Assembly: GCA_031401675.1 (NCBI GenBank)
Contig: JANNRR010000112.1
Location: 25,776-89,775 of the forward strand
DNA: 64,000 bases
Source of the DNA: JANNRR01 sp031401675
GTDB taxonomy: Bacteria > Pseudomonadota > Alphaproteobacteria > Rhodobacterales > Rhodobacteraceae
Reading direction: 5' to 3'
Each line of letters starts with the position of its first letter. Positions within the stretch are counted from its first letter, which is position 1. The translations under genes and the position numbers were made by a program. Positions 17,703 to 24,228 of this stretch are shown piece after piece. Under the pieces are notes generated by a model, which was not told the DNA's origin, did no database searches, and saw nothing but the letters and a program-made list of their open reading frames with translations.

Positions 17703-17783
17703 ATGAACCGGATCGAACATCCCGCTTGCGCCTTGCTGCGCGCCCTGCCGATCCGCAGGCTGCTAGGTCTTACCCTGCGCTGA
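17703..17783 (+). CDS. Leucine-rich leader peptide of leuA
   Basis: A 26-codon open frame beginning MNRIEHPACALLRALPIRRL and ending LLGLTLR-stop. Seven of the last 16 residues are Leu, and two of these use CTA and CTT, codons little used in this high-GC DNA. This is the expected form of a transcription-attenuation leader: ribosomes stall at Leu codons when leucyl-tRNA is scarce. A TATAGT hexamer just upstream (17690-17695) could be the -10 box, which would make the peptide nearly leaderless. The ORF is too short for routine gene calling. Confidence 0.75.
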   Translation: MNRIEHPACALLRALPIRRLLGLTLR

Positions 17784-17828
17784 GCGTGCCCTTCGGGCGC
17801 GGGACGCTCGGACAGGCAAGCGCCCGAA
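17782..17828 (+). promoter_or_regulatory. Attenuator-like alternative hairpins before leuA
   Basis: Two mutually exclusive pairings overlap. GAGCGT (17782-17787) pairs with ACGCTC (17804-17809), closing an inner GCCC-TTC-GGGC stem. Alternatively TTCGGGCG (17792-17799) pairs perfectly with CGCCCGAA (17821-17828). The first structure starts at the stop codon of the leucine-rich leader peptide, so ribosome position could choose between them. No U tract follows, so the terminator form may be Rho-dependent or act on leuA translation instead. Confidence 0.55.
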
Positions 17829-17861
17829 CCTTCGCACAGCCAGCAGCCAAAGAGTATTGCC

Positions 17862-19508
17862 ATGACCGATCCCGTGTCCGATCCCATGTCCGATCCCGTG
17901 CCCAAACCCATGACGGAAACCGCCGAAGCGCGCAAAGAGCGCCAATCCAGACAAGACCGCGTCCTGATCTTCGACACCACCCTGCGCGATGGTGAACAGT
18001 CGCCCGGCGCCACGATGACCCATGCCGAAAAGCTGGAGATTGCGGCGCTCCTTGACGACATGGGCGTCGATATCATCGAGGCGGGCTTTCCCATCGCCTC
18101 GGATGGCGATTTCGAGGCGGTGTCTTCGATTGCCCGGCTTGCCCACACCTCGGTGATCTGCGGCCTTGCCCGCGCCAACTACAAGGATATCGACCGCTGC
18201 TGGGAAGCGGTGAAGCACGCCCGCCGCCCGCGCATCCACACATTCATCGGCACCTCGCCCAGCCACCGCGACATCACCAAGCTGTCGATGGATGACATGG
18301 TGACGCGCATCCACGACACCGTGACCCATGCCCGCAACTATTGCGACAATGTGCAGTGGTCGCCGATGGATGCCACCCGCACCGAACACGATTATCTGTG
18401 CCGCGTGGTCGAAACCGCGATCAGGGCCGGGGCCAGCACGATCAACATCCCCGACACGGTCGGCTACACCGCCCCCGCCGAATCCGCCGACCTGATCCGG
18501 ATGCTCTTGGACCGTGTGCCGGGGGCGGATCAGGTGATCTTTGCCACCCACTGCCACAACGACCTCGGCATGGCCACCGCCAACGCCCTTGCCGCCGTCA
18601 CCGCCGGCGCGCGCCAGATCGAATGCACCATCAACGGCCTCGGTGAACGCGCCGGCAATACCGCTCTGGAAGAGGTGGTGATGGCGCTGCGGGTGCGCAA
18701 CGACATCATGCCCTACCGGACCGGTATCGACACCTCCAGGATCATGAAAGCCTCGCGCCTCGTCTCTACCGTCTCGGGCTTTCCGGTGCAGTTCAACAAG
18801 GCAATCGTCGGCAAGAACGCCTTTCTGCACGAAAGCTGCATCCATCAGGATGGCGTGCTGAAAAACGCCGAAACCTTCGAAATCATGCGCCCCGCCGATA
18901 TCGGCATCACCGACACCAATCTGGTGATGGGCAAACATTCGGGTCGCGCCGCCCTGCGCTCCAAACTCGGCGACCTCGGCTATGAACTGGCGGACAACCA
19001 GTTGAACGACGTGTTCGTGCGGTTCAAGGCGCTGGCCGACCGCAAAAAGGAAATCTACGACGATGACCTGATCGCGCTGATGCAGGACGCCTCCACCAAT
19101 GCGATGAACGACTACATGCAGATAAGGCATCTGCGCGTGGTCTGCGGCACCGAGGGGCCACAGACCGCCGACCTGACGATGGTGATCGGCGGGGTGGAAC
19201 ACAGCGTCCACGCCACCGGCGACGGCCCGGTCGATGCCTCGTTCAAGGCGGTCAAGATGCTGTTTCCGCATCAGGCCCGCCTGCAATTGTATCAAGTCCA
19301 TGCCGTGACCGAAGGCACCGACGCGCAAGCCACGGTGTCGGTGCGGATGGAAGAGGATGGCAAGATCGTCACCGGCCAGTCGGCGGATACCGATACGGTG
19401 GTGGCATCAGCCAAAGCCTACGTGAACGCGCTGAACAAGCTGATCCTGCGCCGGCAGAAATCGGCACCGGATGCCAAACAGGTGCACTACAAGGACGCCT
19501 CGGCCTGA
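17862..19508 (+). CDS. leuA: 2-isopropylmalate synthase
   Basis: First committed enzyme of leucine biosynthesis: condenses acetyl-CoA with 2-oxoisovalerate. The 548-residue protein has the HMGL-like TIM barrel opening with FDTTLRDGEQSPGATM, the metal-binding FATHCHNDLGMATAN motif, NGLGERAGNTALEE and GKHSGRAAL. The C-terminal LeuA regulatory domain, where leucine feedback acts, spans about residues 420-530. The N-terminus carries a direct repeat (TDPVSDPMSDPVPKPM) caused by tandem 12-bp units, and in-frame ATGs at 17886 and 17910 are alternative starts. The upstream leucine-rich leader and hairpins support calling this LeuA rather than citramalate synthase. Confidence 0.95.
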   Translation: MTDPVSDPMSDPVPKPMTETAEARKERQSRQDRVLIFDTTLRDGEQSPGATMTHAEKLEIAALLDDMGVDIIEAGFPIASDGDFEAVSSIARLAHTSVICGLARANYKDIDRCWEAVKHARRPRIHTFIGTSPSHRDITKLSMDDMVTRIHDTVTHARNYCDNVQWSPMDATRTEHDYLCRVVETAIRAGASTINIPDTVGYTAPAESADLIRMLLDRVPGADQVIFATHCHNDLGMATANALAAVTAGARQIECTINGLGERAGNTALEEVVMALRVRNDIMPYRTGIDTSRIMKASRLVSTVSGFPVQFNKAIVGKNAFLHESCIHQDGVLKNAETFEIMRPADIGITDTNLVMGKHSGRAALRSKLGDLGYELADNQLNDVFVRFKALADRKKEIYDDDLIALMQDASTNAMNDYMQIRHLRVVCGTEGPQTADLTMVIGGVEHSVHATGDGPVDASFKAVKMLFPHQARLQLYQVHAVTEGTDAQATVSVRMEEDGKIVTGQSADTDTVVASAKAYVNALNKLILRRQKSAPDAKQVHYKDASA

Positions 19509-19622
19509 AAACTGCGCCCCCTTCTCTTGCCGCATCGGTACAGAAGGGGGTGCCCGCCTGCGCGGCGTCAGGCACTCTGCCCCTCCCACCAGCGCAACAC
19601 CCGCAGCGCCCGCAGCGTGGCC

Positions 19623-19817
19623 CACGGCGACGGCTGGCCCAGCCCGTACCGCCAGCTTTGGGAACAACGGCTGGGCCGGCTGGAAGCCTATGCCCAGGAC
19701 CTTCGGGATCAGGAACTTCACGATCAGGAGCTTCAGGATCAGAAGCTTCAACACCAGGACCCTCAACACCACGATCCTCAAACAGCGGAGACCCGACATG
19801 CAGACAGCAACGATTGA
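19623..19817 (+). pseudogene. Probable remnant of an ArsR-type regulator (C-terminal end only)
   Basis: In frame just upstream of the AHSA1-domain gene, the translation reads SPYRQLWEQRLGRLEAYAQD and then runs into a repetitive DLRDQ/ELHDQ tail, stopping 20 bases inside the next gene. The YRxLWExRLxRLxAYxxxL pattern is the usual C-terminus of ArsR repressors encoded immediately before AHSA1/SRPBCC genes, and the overlapping stop is typical of that operon. The DNA-binding part is missing and no good start exists, so the gene appears to have lost its 5' end. The resemblance was judged by eye. Confidence 0.5.
19695..19784 (+). repeat. Six tandem 15-bp units
   Basis: Six consecutive 15-bp copies of a degenerate unit close to caggaacttcacgat, drifting progressively from the first to the last copy. 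Read in the frame of the ArsR-like remnant they encode a five-residue repeat (QDLRD, QELHD, QELQD, QKLQH and so on), probably generated by slippage after the gene lost its function. Confidence 0.75.
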
Positions 19818-20304
19818 ACCTGCCGCCGCGCGCGAAGCCTCACTCAGCCGGATGATGAACGTTCCGGCAAAGTACCTGTTCCTCGCCCATTCCAAACCCG
19901 AGCATCTGAAACGCTGGTTCGGCCCGGTCGGCTATCCCGTCACCCAGTGCGAGGCCGATTTCCGCGTCGGCGGCGCGTGGCGCATGGTGATGACCGGCCC
20001 GGACGGGGTGCAGGGCCCGCCGTTCGGTGGCACCTATCTGGAGATTACGCCACACAGCCGCATCGTCTACACCAACGGCTTCGAGGATGGCACCGGCGGC
20101 GCGATGAACCTGCAGCATGCCCGCCGCATGGTGATGACGGTGACGTTCGAGGAAACCGGTGGCAAGACCAATGTGACCGTATCGATCCTGTTCGACAGCA
20201 TGGCGATGAAACAGGAATTCCTTGGCATGGGGATGCTGGAAGGCATCGCCTCCGGCTTCGACCAGCTGGAAGGTGTGGCGGCGGACCTGTCCCGTCTGGG
20301 GTGA
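19798..20304 (+). CDS. SRPBCC (AHSA1/ATPase-activator type) domain protein
   Basis: A 168-residue START-like lipid- or ligand-binding fold of the AHSA1 type: VPAKYLFLAHSKPEHLKRWF near the N-terminus, then RVGGAWRMVMTGPDG, FGGTYLEITPHSRIVYTN and the C-terminal MGMLEGIASGFDQLE helix. These proteins are usually co-transcribed with an ArsR regulator, and the end of such a gene seems to survive just upstream. The ATG at 19798 has GGAG eight bases upstream; longer frames cross the repeat region and are rejected. Ligand unknown. Confidence 0.88.
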   Translation: MQTATIEPAAAREASLSRMMNVPAKYLFLAHSKPEHLKRWFGPVGYPVTQCEADFRVGGAWRMVMTGPDGVQGPPFGGTYLEITPHSRIVYTNGFEDGTGGAMNLQHARRMVMTVTFEETGGKTNVTVSILFDSMAMKQEFLGMGMLEGIASGFDQLEGVAADLSRLG

Positions 20305-20685
20305 CGGCTACTGCCCCACCGCCACGACGCATGGGCGACAGGGCCGCTGGCAGGCCGTGCCCCCATGCACGTTTTCCCCCGCGCAGACCGGGGGGAAGGC
20401 CGCAGCCGACACCCTCTTTCGCTTCATCCGGCCACCGATGCCGCGCTTGCGTTTCCCCCCCACCTCTCCTTCCCGCGTTCGGTGGGGCGCATCCGGCCCG
20501 CCAGATGGCCGGGCGACCCGGCTACTGGCCGGCAACTGGCCGGCAGTCGGATTGAACCGCACAGGATCAGTCCCGCTTGCCTGCGCGCATGCCATCTGTC
20601 CGTTCAAAGCCGGAAATGGGCCGTCTGAGGGGCGCGGGCCACCGGTCTTGCCGGTATCTCTTGCCCAAACCCGGCAGGAGCCACG
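20305..20685. other. Non-coding stretch before the methyltransferase gene
   Basis: About 380 bases without a recognisable gene. It contains a short direct repeat (actggccggca twice, near 20524-20546) and C-rich tracts. A promoter for the following three-gene group is expected here, but no convincing hexamers were found. Confidence 0.4.
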
Positions 20686-21315
20686 ATGCGCGCCACACTG
20701 ATCGCCACGAACCGGCTGACCCGCCGGTACGACCGCGCCGCAACCGGCTGGCAACGGACGATCAACCGTCTGGGCTACGCCGCTGCCTATGCGCAGATGA
20801 TGGCGCCGATCAGACCGGCTGCCCGCGTTCTGGATGCAGGCTGCGGCACCGGGTCCTTTGCGGTGGCCCTCGTCCATGCCGGCCTGACCCCGGCCAGCAT
20901 CGATCTTCTGGACACTTCTTCCCGGATGCTGGCCCGTGCCGATGCGCAATTGTCCGGCCTGCGGCAGCCGCACCGCCTGCTGCACCACGCGCTGGAGGAC
21001 GCTCCGCCGCCGCACGCCTATGACCTGATCCTGTGCGCCCACCTGATCGAGCATTTCGCCGACCCCACCCACCCGCTTGGCCTCATTCACGACATGCTGA
21101 TACCCGGTGGCCAGCTTGCCCTTGTCACCAGCCGCCCGCACTGGTGCACCAGTCTTGTCCGCCTGCGCTGGCACCACGCCGCCCTGCCCGCCGGCATCGT
21201 GCTCTCGGCGCTGCAGGCTGTCGGCTTCACCGATCCGCGCACCGTCACCTTCACCTCCGGCCCACCCTCCCGGATGAGCCACGGCTTCCTCGCAACCCGA
21301 AAGGCAACGACATGA
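20686..21315 (+). CDS. Class I SAM-dependent methyltransferase
   Basis: A 209-residue Rossmann-fold methyltransferase. The SAM-binding motif I is VLDAGCGTGSFAVAL (about residues 47-61), the acidic motif II is SIDLLDTSSRML, and CAHLIEHFADP is the post-motif region. The remaining C-terminal part is short. The fold resembles ubiquinone- and polyketide-type methyltransferases, but the substrate is not predictable. The stop overlaps the next start as ATGA, giving a coupled pair with the monooxygenase-like gene. Confidence 0.88.
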   Translation: MRATLIATNRLTRRYDRAATGWQRTINRLGYAAAYAQMMAPIRPAARVLDAGCGTGSFAVALVHAGLTPASIDLLDTSSRMLARADAQLSGLRQPHRLLHHALEDAPPPHAYDLILCAHLIEHFADPTHPLGLIHDMLIPGGQLALVTSRPHWCTSLVRLRWHHAALPAGIVLSALQAVGFTDPRTVTFTSGPPSRMSHGFLATRKATT

Positions 21316-21599
21316 TCCTCAGCACTGTCGATTTCACCGTCTTCGATACCCCGGCCACCATCGCCCTGTTCCACGCCACCGCCCCCGCCGTGCGCGCCCG
21401 CCCCGGTTGTCTGCGCTACGATATCTTTGCCGACCCGACCAGCGCGGATCGCCTGCTGATCGTGCAGAAATGGGCCGACATCGCGGCCTTCGACACCTTT
21501 CGCGCTGGCCCCGAAATGGCGGCGCAAATGGCCGGCATGGGCCCGCTGATGACGGGCGCCCCGCGATCGGTTACCATGGCGGTTCACGTTCTGGGTTGA
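21312..21599 (+). CDS. Antibiotic biosynthesis monooxygenase (ABM) domain protein
   Basis: A 95-residue dimeric ferredoxin-like-fold protein of the ABM/quinol monooxygenase type, recognised from PGCLRYDIFADPTSADRLLI followed by the FDTFRAGPEMAAQM helix. Homologues oxidise quinols or act on reactive aldehydes without cofactors. It is translationally coupled to the methyltransferase (ATGA overlap) and followed four bases later by an AraC-type regulator, suggesting one regulated detoxification or modification unit. Confidence 0.82.
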   Translation: MILSTVDFTVFDTPATIALFHATAPAVRARPGCLRYDIFADPTSADRLLIVQKWADIAAFDTFRAGPEMAAQMAGMGPLMTGAPRSVTMAVHVLG

Positions 21600-21603
21600 C
21601 AGA

Positions 21604-22449
21604 ATGCCCGCCAAGGCAGCCGCCAAAGTAGCCGACCGGGTAGCCGACACGCGACCCGACAAACCACCCGACCCGGTGCCGGGCCCCTTTGCCTACTGCT
21701 TTGCCCAGACTTTCGCCGCCGCCCCAGAAAGCACGGCGGTATTCGACCGTCATTACCTGCTTTACGCCGCCTCCGGCATGATGACACTGCGCGCTGGTGA
21801 AGGCCGCTGGACCCTGCTGCCATCGCGCGCCGCGTGGATTCCGGCGGGGCAAACCATAGGCTTTGCCATCCCGCGCGGCATGATGTGCTGCTCGCTCCTG
21901 TACCGCGCCGACGCCATCCCGGCCCCAGACAGGGTCACCGTCTTCCCGCTGCCGCCGCTGGCGCGCGACATGATCCTGTATTCGCGCCGCTGGGGGCAGG
22001 ACACCGCCGCCACCCCCGAGGCCGAGAACTTCTTTCGCGCGCTCGCCGATCTTGCGCGGCAGGCCGCCTTGCAGCCGGGGCCAAACCTGATCCCGCACGG
22101 CAAGTCCGCCCCGGTGCGTACGGCAATCGAACTGACCGGGCAGCGCCTCGAAACCCCGGTGACTTTCCTTGAAATAGCCGCCCTCGTCCACCTGTCCCCC
22201 CGCGCCCTGTCGCGCCGCATTGCCGCCGAAACCGGGCTCAGCTGGGGCCAGATCCTGCAACGCCAGCGTATGGCGCACGCCGCCGAATTGCTGACCCACG
22301 ATACCGCCGGCGTGGCCGGGGCCGCCTTTGCCAGCGGCTACAACTCGGTCAGCGCCTTCACCACGGCCTTCCGCGCCTTCTCCGGCCAATCCCCCGCCGC
22401 CTTCCGCGCCGCCCAAAAAGGTGCGACTACATCTCGCCGGCACCCTTGA
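21604..22449 (+). CDS. AraC family transcriptional regulator
   Basis: A 281-residue regulator. The N-terminal cupin-like sensor domain (LLYAASGMMTLRAGEGRW to AIPRGMMCCSLLY) is followed by a double helix-turn-helix domain in the last 110 residues, with LSPRALSRRIAAETGLSWGQ and the AFASGYNSVSAFTTAFR signature. The 3' end overlaps that of the convergent SDR gene by 23 bases. Close spacing behind the methyltransferase and monooxygenase genes suggests it controls them. The N-terminus has low-complexity Ala/Asp repeats (KAAAKVADRVADTRPDKPPD). Confidence 0.9.
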   Translation: MPAKAAAKVADRVADTRPDKPPDPVPGPFAYCFAQTFAAAPESTAVFDRHYLLYAASGMMTLRAGEGRWTLLPSRAAWIPAGQTIGFAIPRGMMCCSLLYRADAIPAPDRVTVFPLPPLARDMILYSRRWGQDTAATPEAENFFRALADLARQAALQPGPNLIPHGKSAPVRTAIELTGQRLETPVTFLEIAALVHLSPRALSRRIAAETGLSWGQILQRQRMAHAAELLTHDTAGVAGAAFASGYNSVSAFTTAFRAFSGQSPAAFRAAQKGATTSRRHP

Positions 22450-23209
22450 ACTCCACGATGGCATTGGCCCCGTCCACTACCAGCATCGCGCCGTTCACGT
22501 AACTCGCTTCCTGTGAGGCCAGGAACAGACAGGCCGCCGCCACCTCGTCCGGCCGGCCCGGTCGCCGCGACGGCGACGCATTCCCTGCCACGATCTCGCT
22601 CGGGCTCGACGATGGCGTATCGATCCACCCCGGCAGCACCGCGTTGCAGGTGATCCCGCGGCCTGCATTCTCCACCGCTGTCACCCGCGTCAGCCCGGTC
22701 AGCGCCGCCTTGCCGCTGGAATAGCCCGCCGCCCGCGGATTGGTCACCAGCGGCCCGGTGACCGAAGCCACGTTGACGATCCGCCCGTAGCCCCGCCGCT
22801 GCATGTATGGCAGCACCGCCCGCGTCACATGAAACGCCGTCGTGGCGTTCAACGCCAGATGCCGCGCCCAGACGTCATCGGCCATCGCCTCGATCCGCGC
22901 TGTCTTGAATCGGACCCCGGACTGCACCATCCCGGCATTGTTCACCAGAATCTCCACCGCCCCCAACTGCTTCGCGACCGCCTTGACCAGCCCCGACGCC
23001 GCCTCGGGATCAGTCAGATCCGCGATAAAGGCCGCGTGGCCCTCGCCCAACTCGTCCAACTCGGCCAGCCGGTCATGGATCCGGTCGGTGGTCGAGGTGA
23101 TGGCCACCCGTGCCCCGGCGCCCGCCAATGCCCGTGCCACCGCGAAACCGATACCGCCGTGGCTGCCGCATCCGGTCACCAATGCGACGCGCCCTGATAC
23201 CCCTGCCAT
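22427..23209 (-). CDS. SDR family oxidoreductase
   Basis: Short-chain dehydrogenase of 260 residues. It has VTGCGSHGGIGFAVAR (cofactor site), NNAGMVQSG, active-site Ser in IVNVASVTGPL, catalytic YSSGK (YxxxK) and the PGWIDTP loop. The two extra residues inside the glycine motif (GCGSHGGIG) are unusual but occur in SDR subgroups. The ATG at 23209 is chosen because the alternative TTG at 23266 adds 19 residues without family resemblance. A 3-oxoacyl-type substrate is possible but unproven. Confidence 0.9.
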   Translation of the reverse strand: MAGVSGRVALVTGCGSHGGIGFAVARALAGAGARVAITSTTDRIHDRLAELDELGEGHAAFIADLTDPEAASGLVKAVAKQLGAVEILVNNAGMVQSGVRFKTARIEAMADDVWARHLALNATTAFHVTRAVLPYMQRRGYGRIVNVASVTGPLVTNPRAAGYSSGKAALTGLTRVTAVENAGRGITCNAVLPGWIDTPSSSPSEIVAGNASPSRRPGRPDEVAAACLFLASQEASYVNGAMLVVDGANAIVEFKGAGEM

Positions 23210-23275
23210 GGCCCACCCCCTGCCCGGAACGCCTTGATCCTGCAACGGAACCGGCAGTCTTGCCAACGGGATTCG

Positions 23276-23503
23276 TCAGTCCGCGCCCTCTTCCTGCGGC
23301 ACCGTCGGGTCAAACTCCAGAATATCCCCGGGCTGGCAATCCAGCGCGTCGCACAGGGCATTCAGCGTCGAAAACCGAACCGCCCGCGCCTTGCCGGTTT
23401 TCAGCACGGACAGATTCTGGATCGACACCCCGACCCTGTCCGCCAATTCGCCCAGCCGCATCTTGCGCCTTGCCAGCATCACATCAAGGTTCACCCGGAT
23501 CAT
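23276..23503 (-). CDS. XRE-type helix-turn-helix regulator (YozG-like)
   Basis: A 75-residue DNA-binding protein consisting essentially of one Cro/CI-type HTH: MLARRKMRLGELADRVGVS, then IQNLSVLKTGKARAVRFSTL and the closing LCDALDCQPGDILEF helix. It follows a DUF2975 membrane protein gene by 25 bases; this two-gene pairing recurs widely and the small regulator is expected to control its own operon. Repeated TTATCATGA-type sites upstream of the pair are likely operators. Confidence 0.92.
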   Translation of the reverse strand: MIRVNLDVMLARRKMRLGELADRVGVSIQNLSVLKTGKARAVRFSTLNALCDALDCQPGDILEFDPTVPQEEGAD

Positions 23504-23528
23504 GGCCGCAGCCCTGCGCTCTGGCGTC

Positions 23529-24074
23529 TCATATCGTCAACTCGGCATCCTGGTGCAACCGCGCCGCCATCCGCATCGCCGCCGCCATGACCATCAGCAG
23601 CAGTCCGACGCCAAGCACCGGCAGATCAAGCGCAAAGTCGGGTATGAACACCACCATGTCGCCGGTGGCGACATAGGCGGCCATCGACAGGTTCAAAAGC
23701 AGCAGGCTTATCAGCGGATACACCGCGATTACGATCCCGATCCGGCGCAACATGCCGATCATCGGCAGCACGAACACCCGGCCACCGGCGCAGCAATGGA
23801 TCACCCAGTGCGCCATCGCCAGCAGTGCCGCATAGATCGCCATCTCGATGCCGAAGGCCGACCAGAAGACCAGCTGACCTGTGGCGCTGAAATTGACCAC
23901 CTGCGGCAGGCCGGCCAGACAGGCGGCCTGCTCTGGTGCCAAAGCCGCCAGCCGGGCCCTGCTGTCCAGAACCTGCATCACCAACAGCCAGATCAGGACT
24001 GGAAAACCCAACCATATCAACCAGAATGCCCGGTCCGCCCAGATGAATATCCGCTGTGCCGCCTGATCGTTCAT
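23529..24074 (-). CDS. DUF2975 family membrane protein
   Basis: A 181-residue protein with four predicted membrane spans (about residues 16-35, 66-90, 109-130 and 147-168). The layout and the adjacent XRE regulator match DUF2975 proteins, for which no biochemical function is known. It is first in the two-gene operon with the HTH gene and divergent from the interrupted serine hydrolase gene. Confidence 0.8.
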   Translation of the reverse strand: MNDQAAQRIFIWADRAFWLIWLGFPVLIWLLVMQVLDSRARLAALAPEQAACLAGLPQVVNFSATGQLVFWSAFGIEMAIYAALLAMAHWVIHCCAGGRVFVLPMIGMLRRIGIVIAVYPLISLLLLNLSMAAYVATGDMVVFIPDFALDLPVLGVGLLLMVMAAAMRMAARLHQDAELTI

Positions 24075-24101
24075 TTTGCCCTCTGCACCCCGAAATCATC
24101 C

Positions 24102-24181
24102 TTATCATGATTTTTTTCATGATAAACGTGAAATTCCGCTTGCTATCACGATAAACATGTCTATTTTCACGATTATCATGA
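24102..24181. promoter_or_regulatory. Cluster of TTATCATGA-type operator repeats
   Basis: Within 80 A/T-rich bases, TTATCATGA occurs at 24102-24110, its inverse TCATGATAA at 24117-24125 (six bases apart), a palindromic variant TATCACGATAA at 24144-24154, and TTATCATGA again at 24173-24181. They lie between the DUF2975/XRE operon and the divergent serine hydrolase gene, so the XRE protein is the likely ligand and could repress both promoters. Confidence 0.65.
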
Positions 24182-24228
24182 AACCGCGCCAAATCAACCC
24201 CAAAGGCGCCCCGGAACCGGAGATTGCG

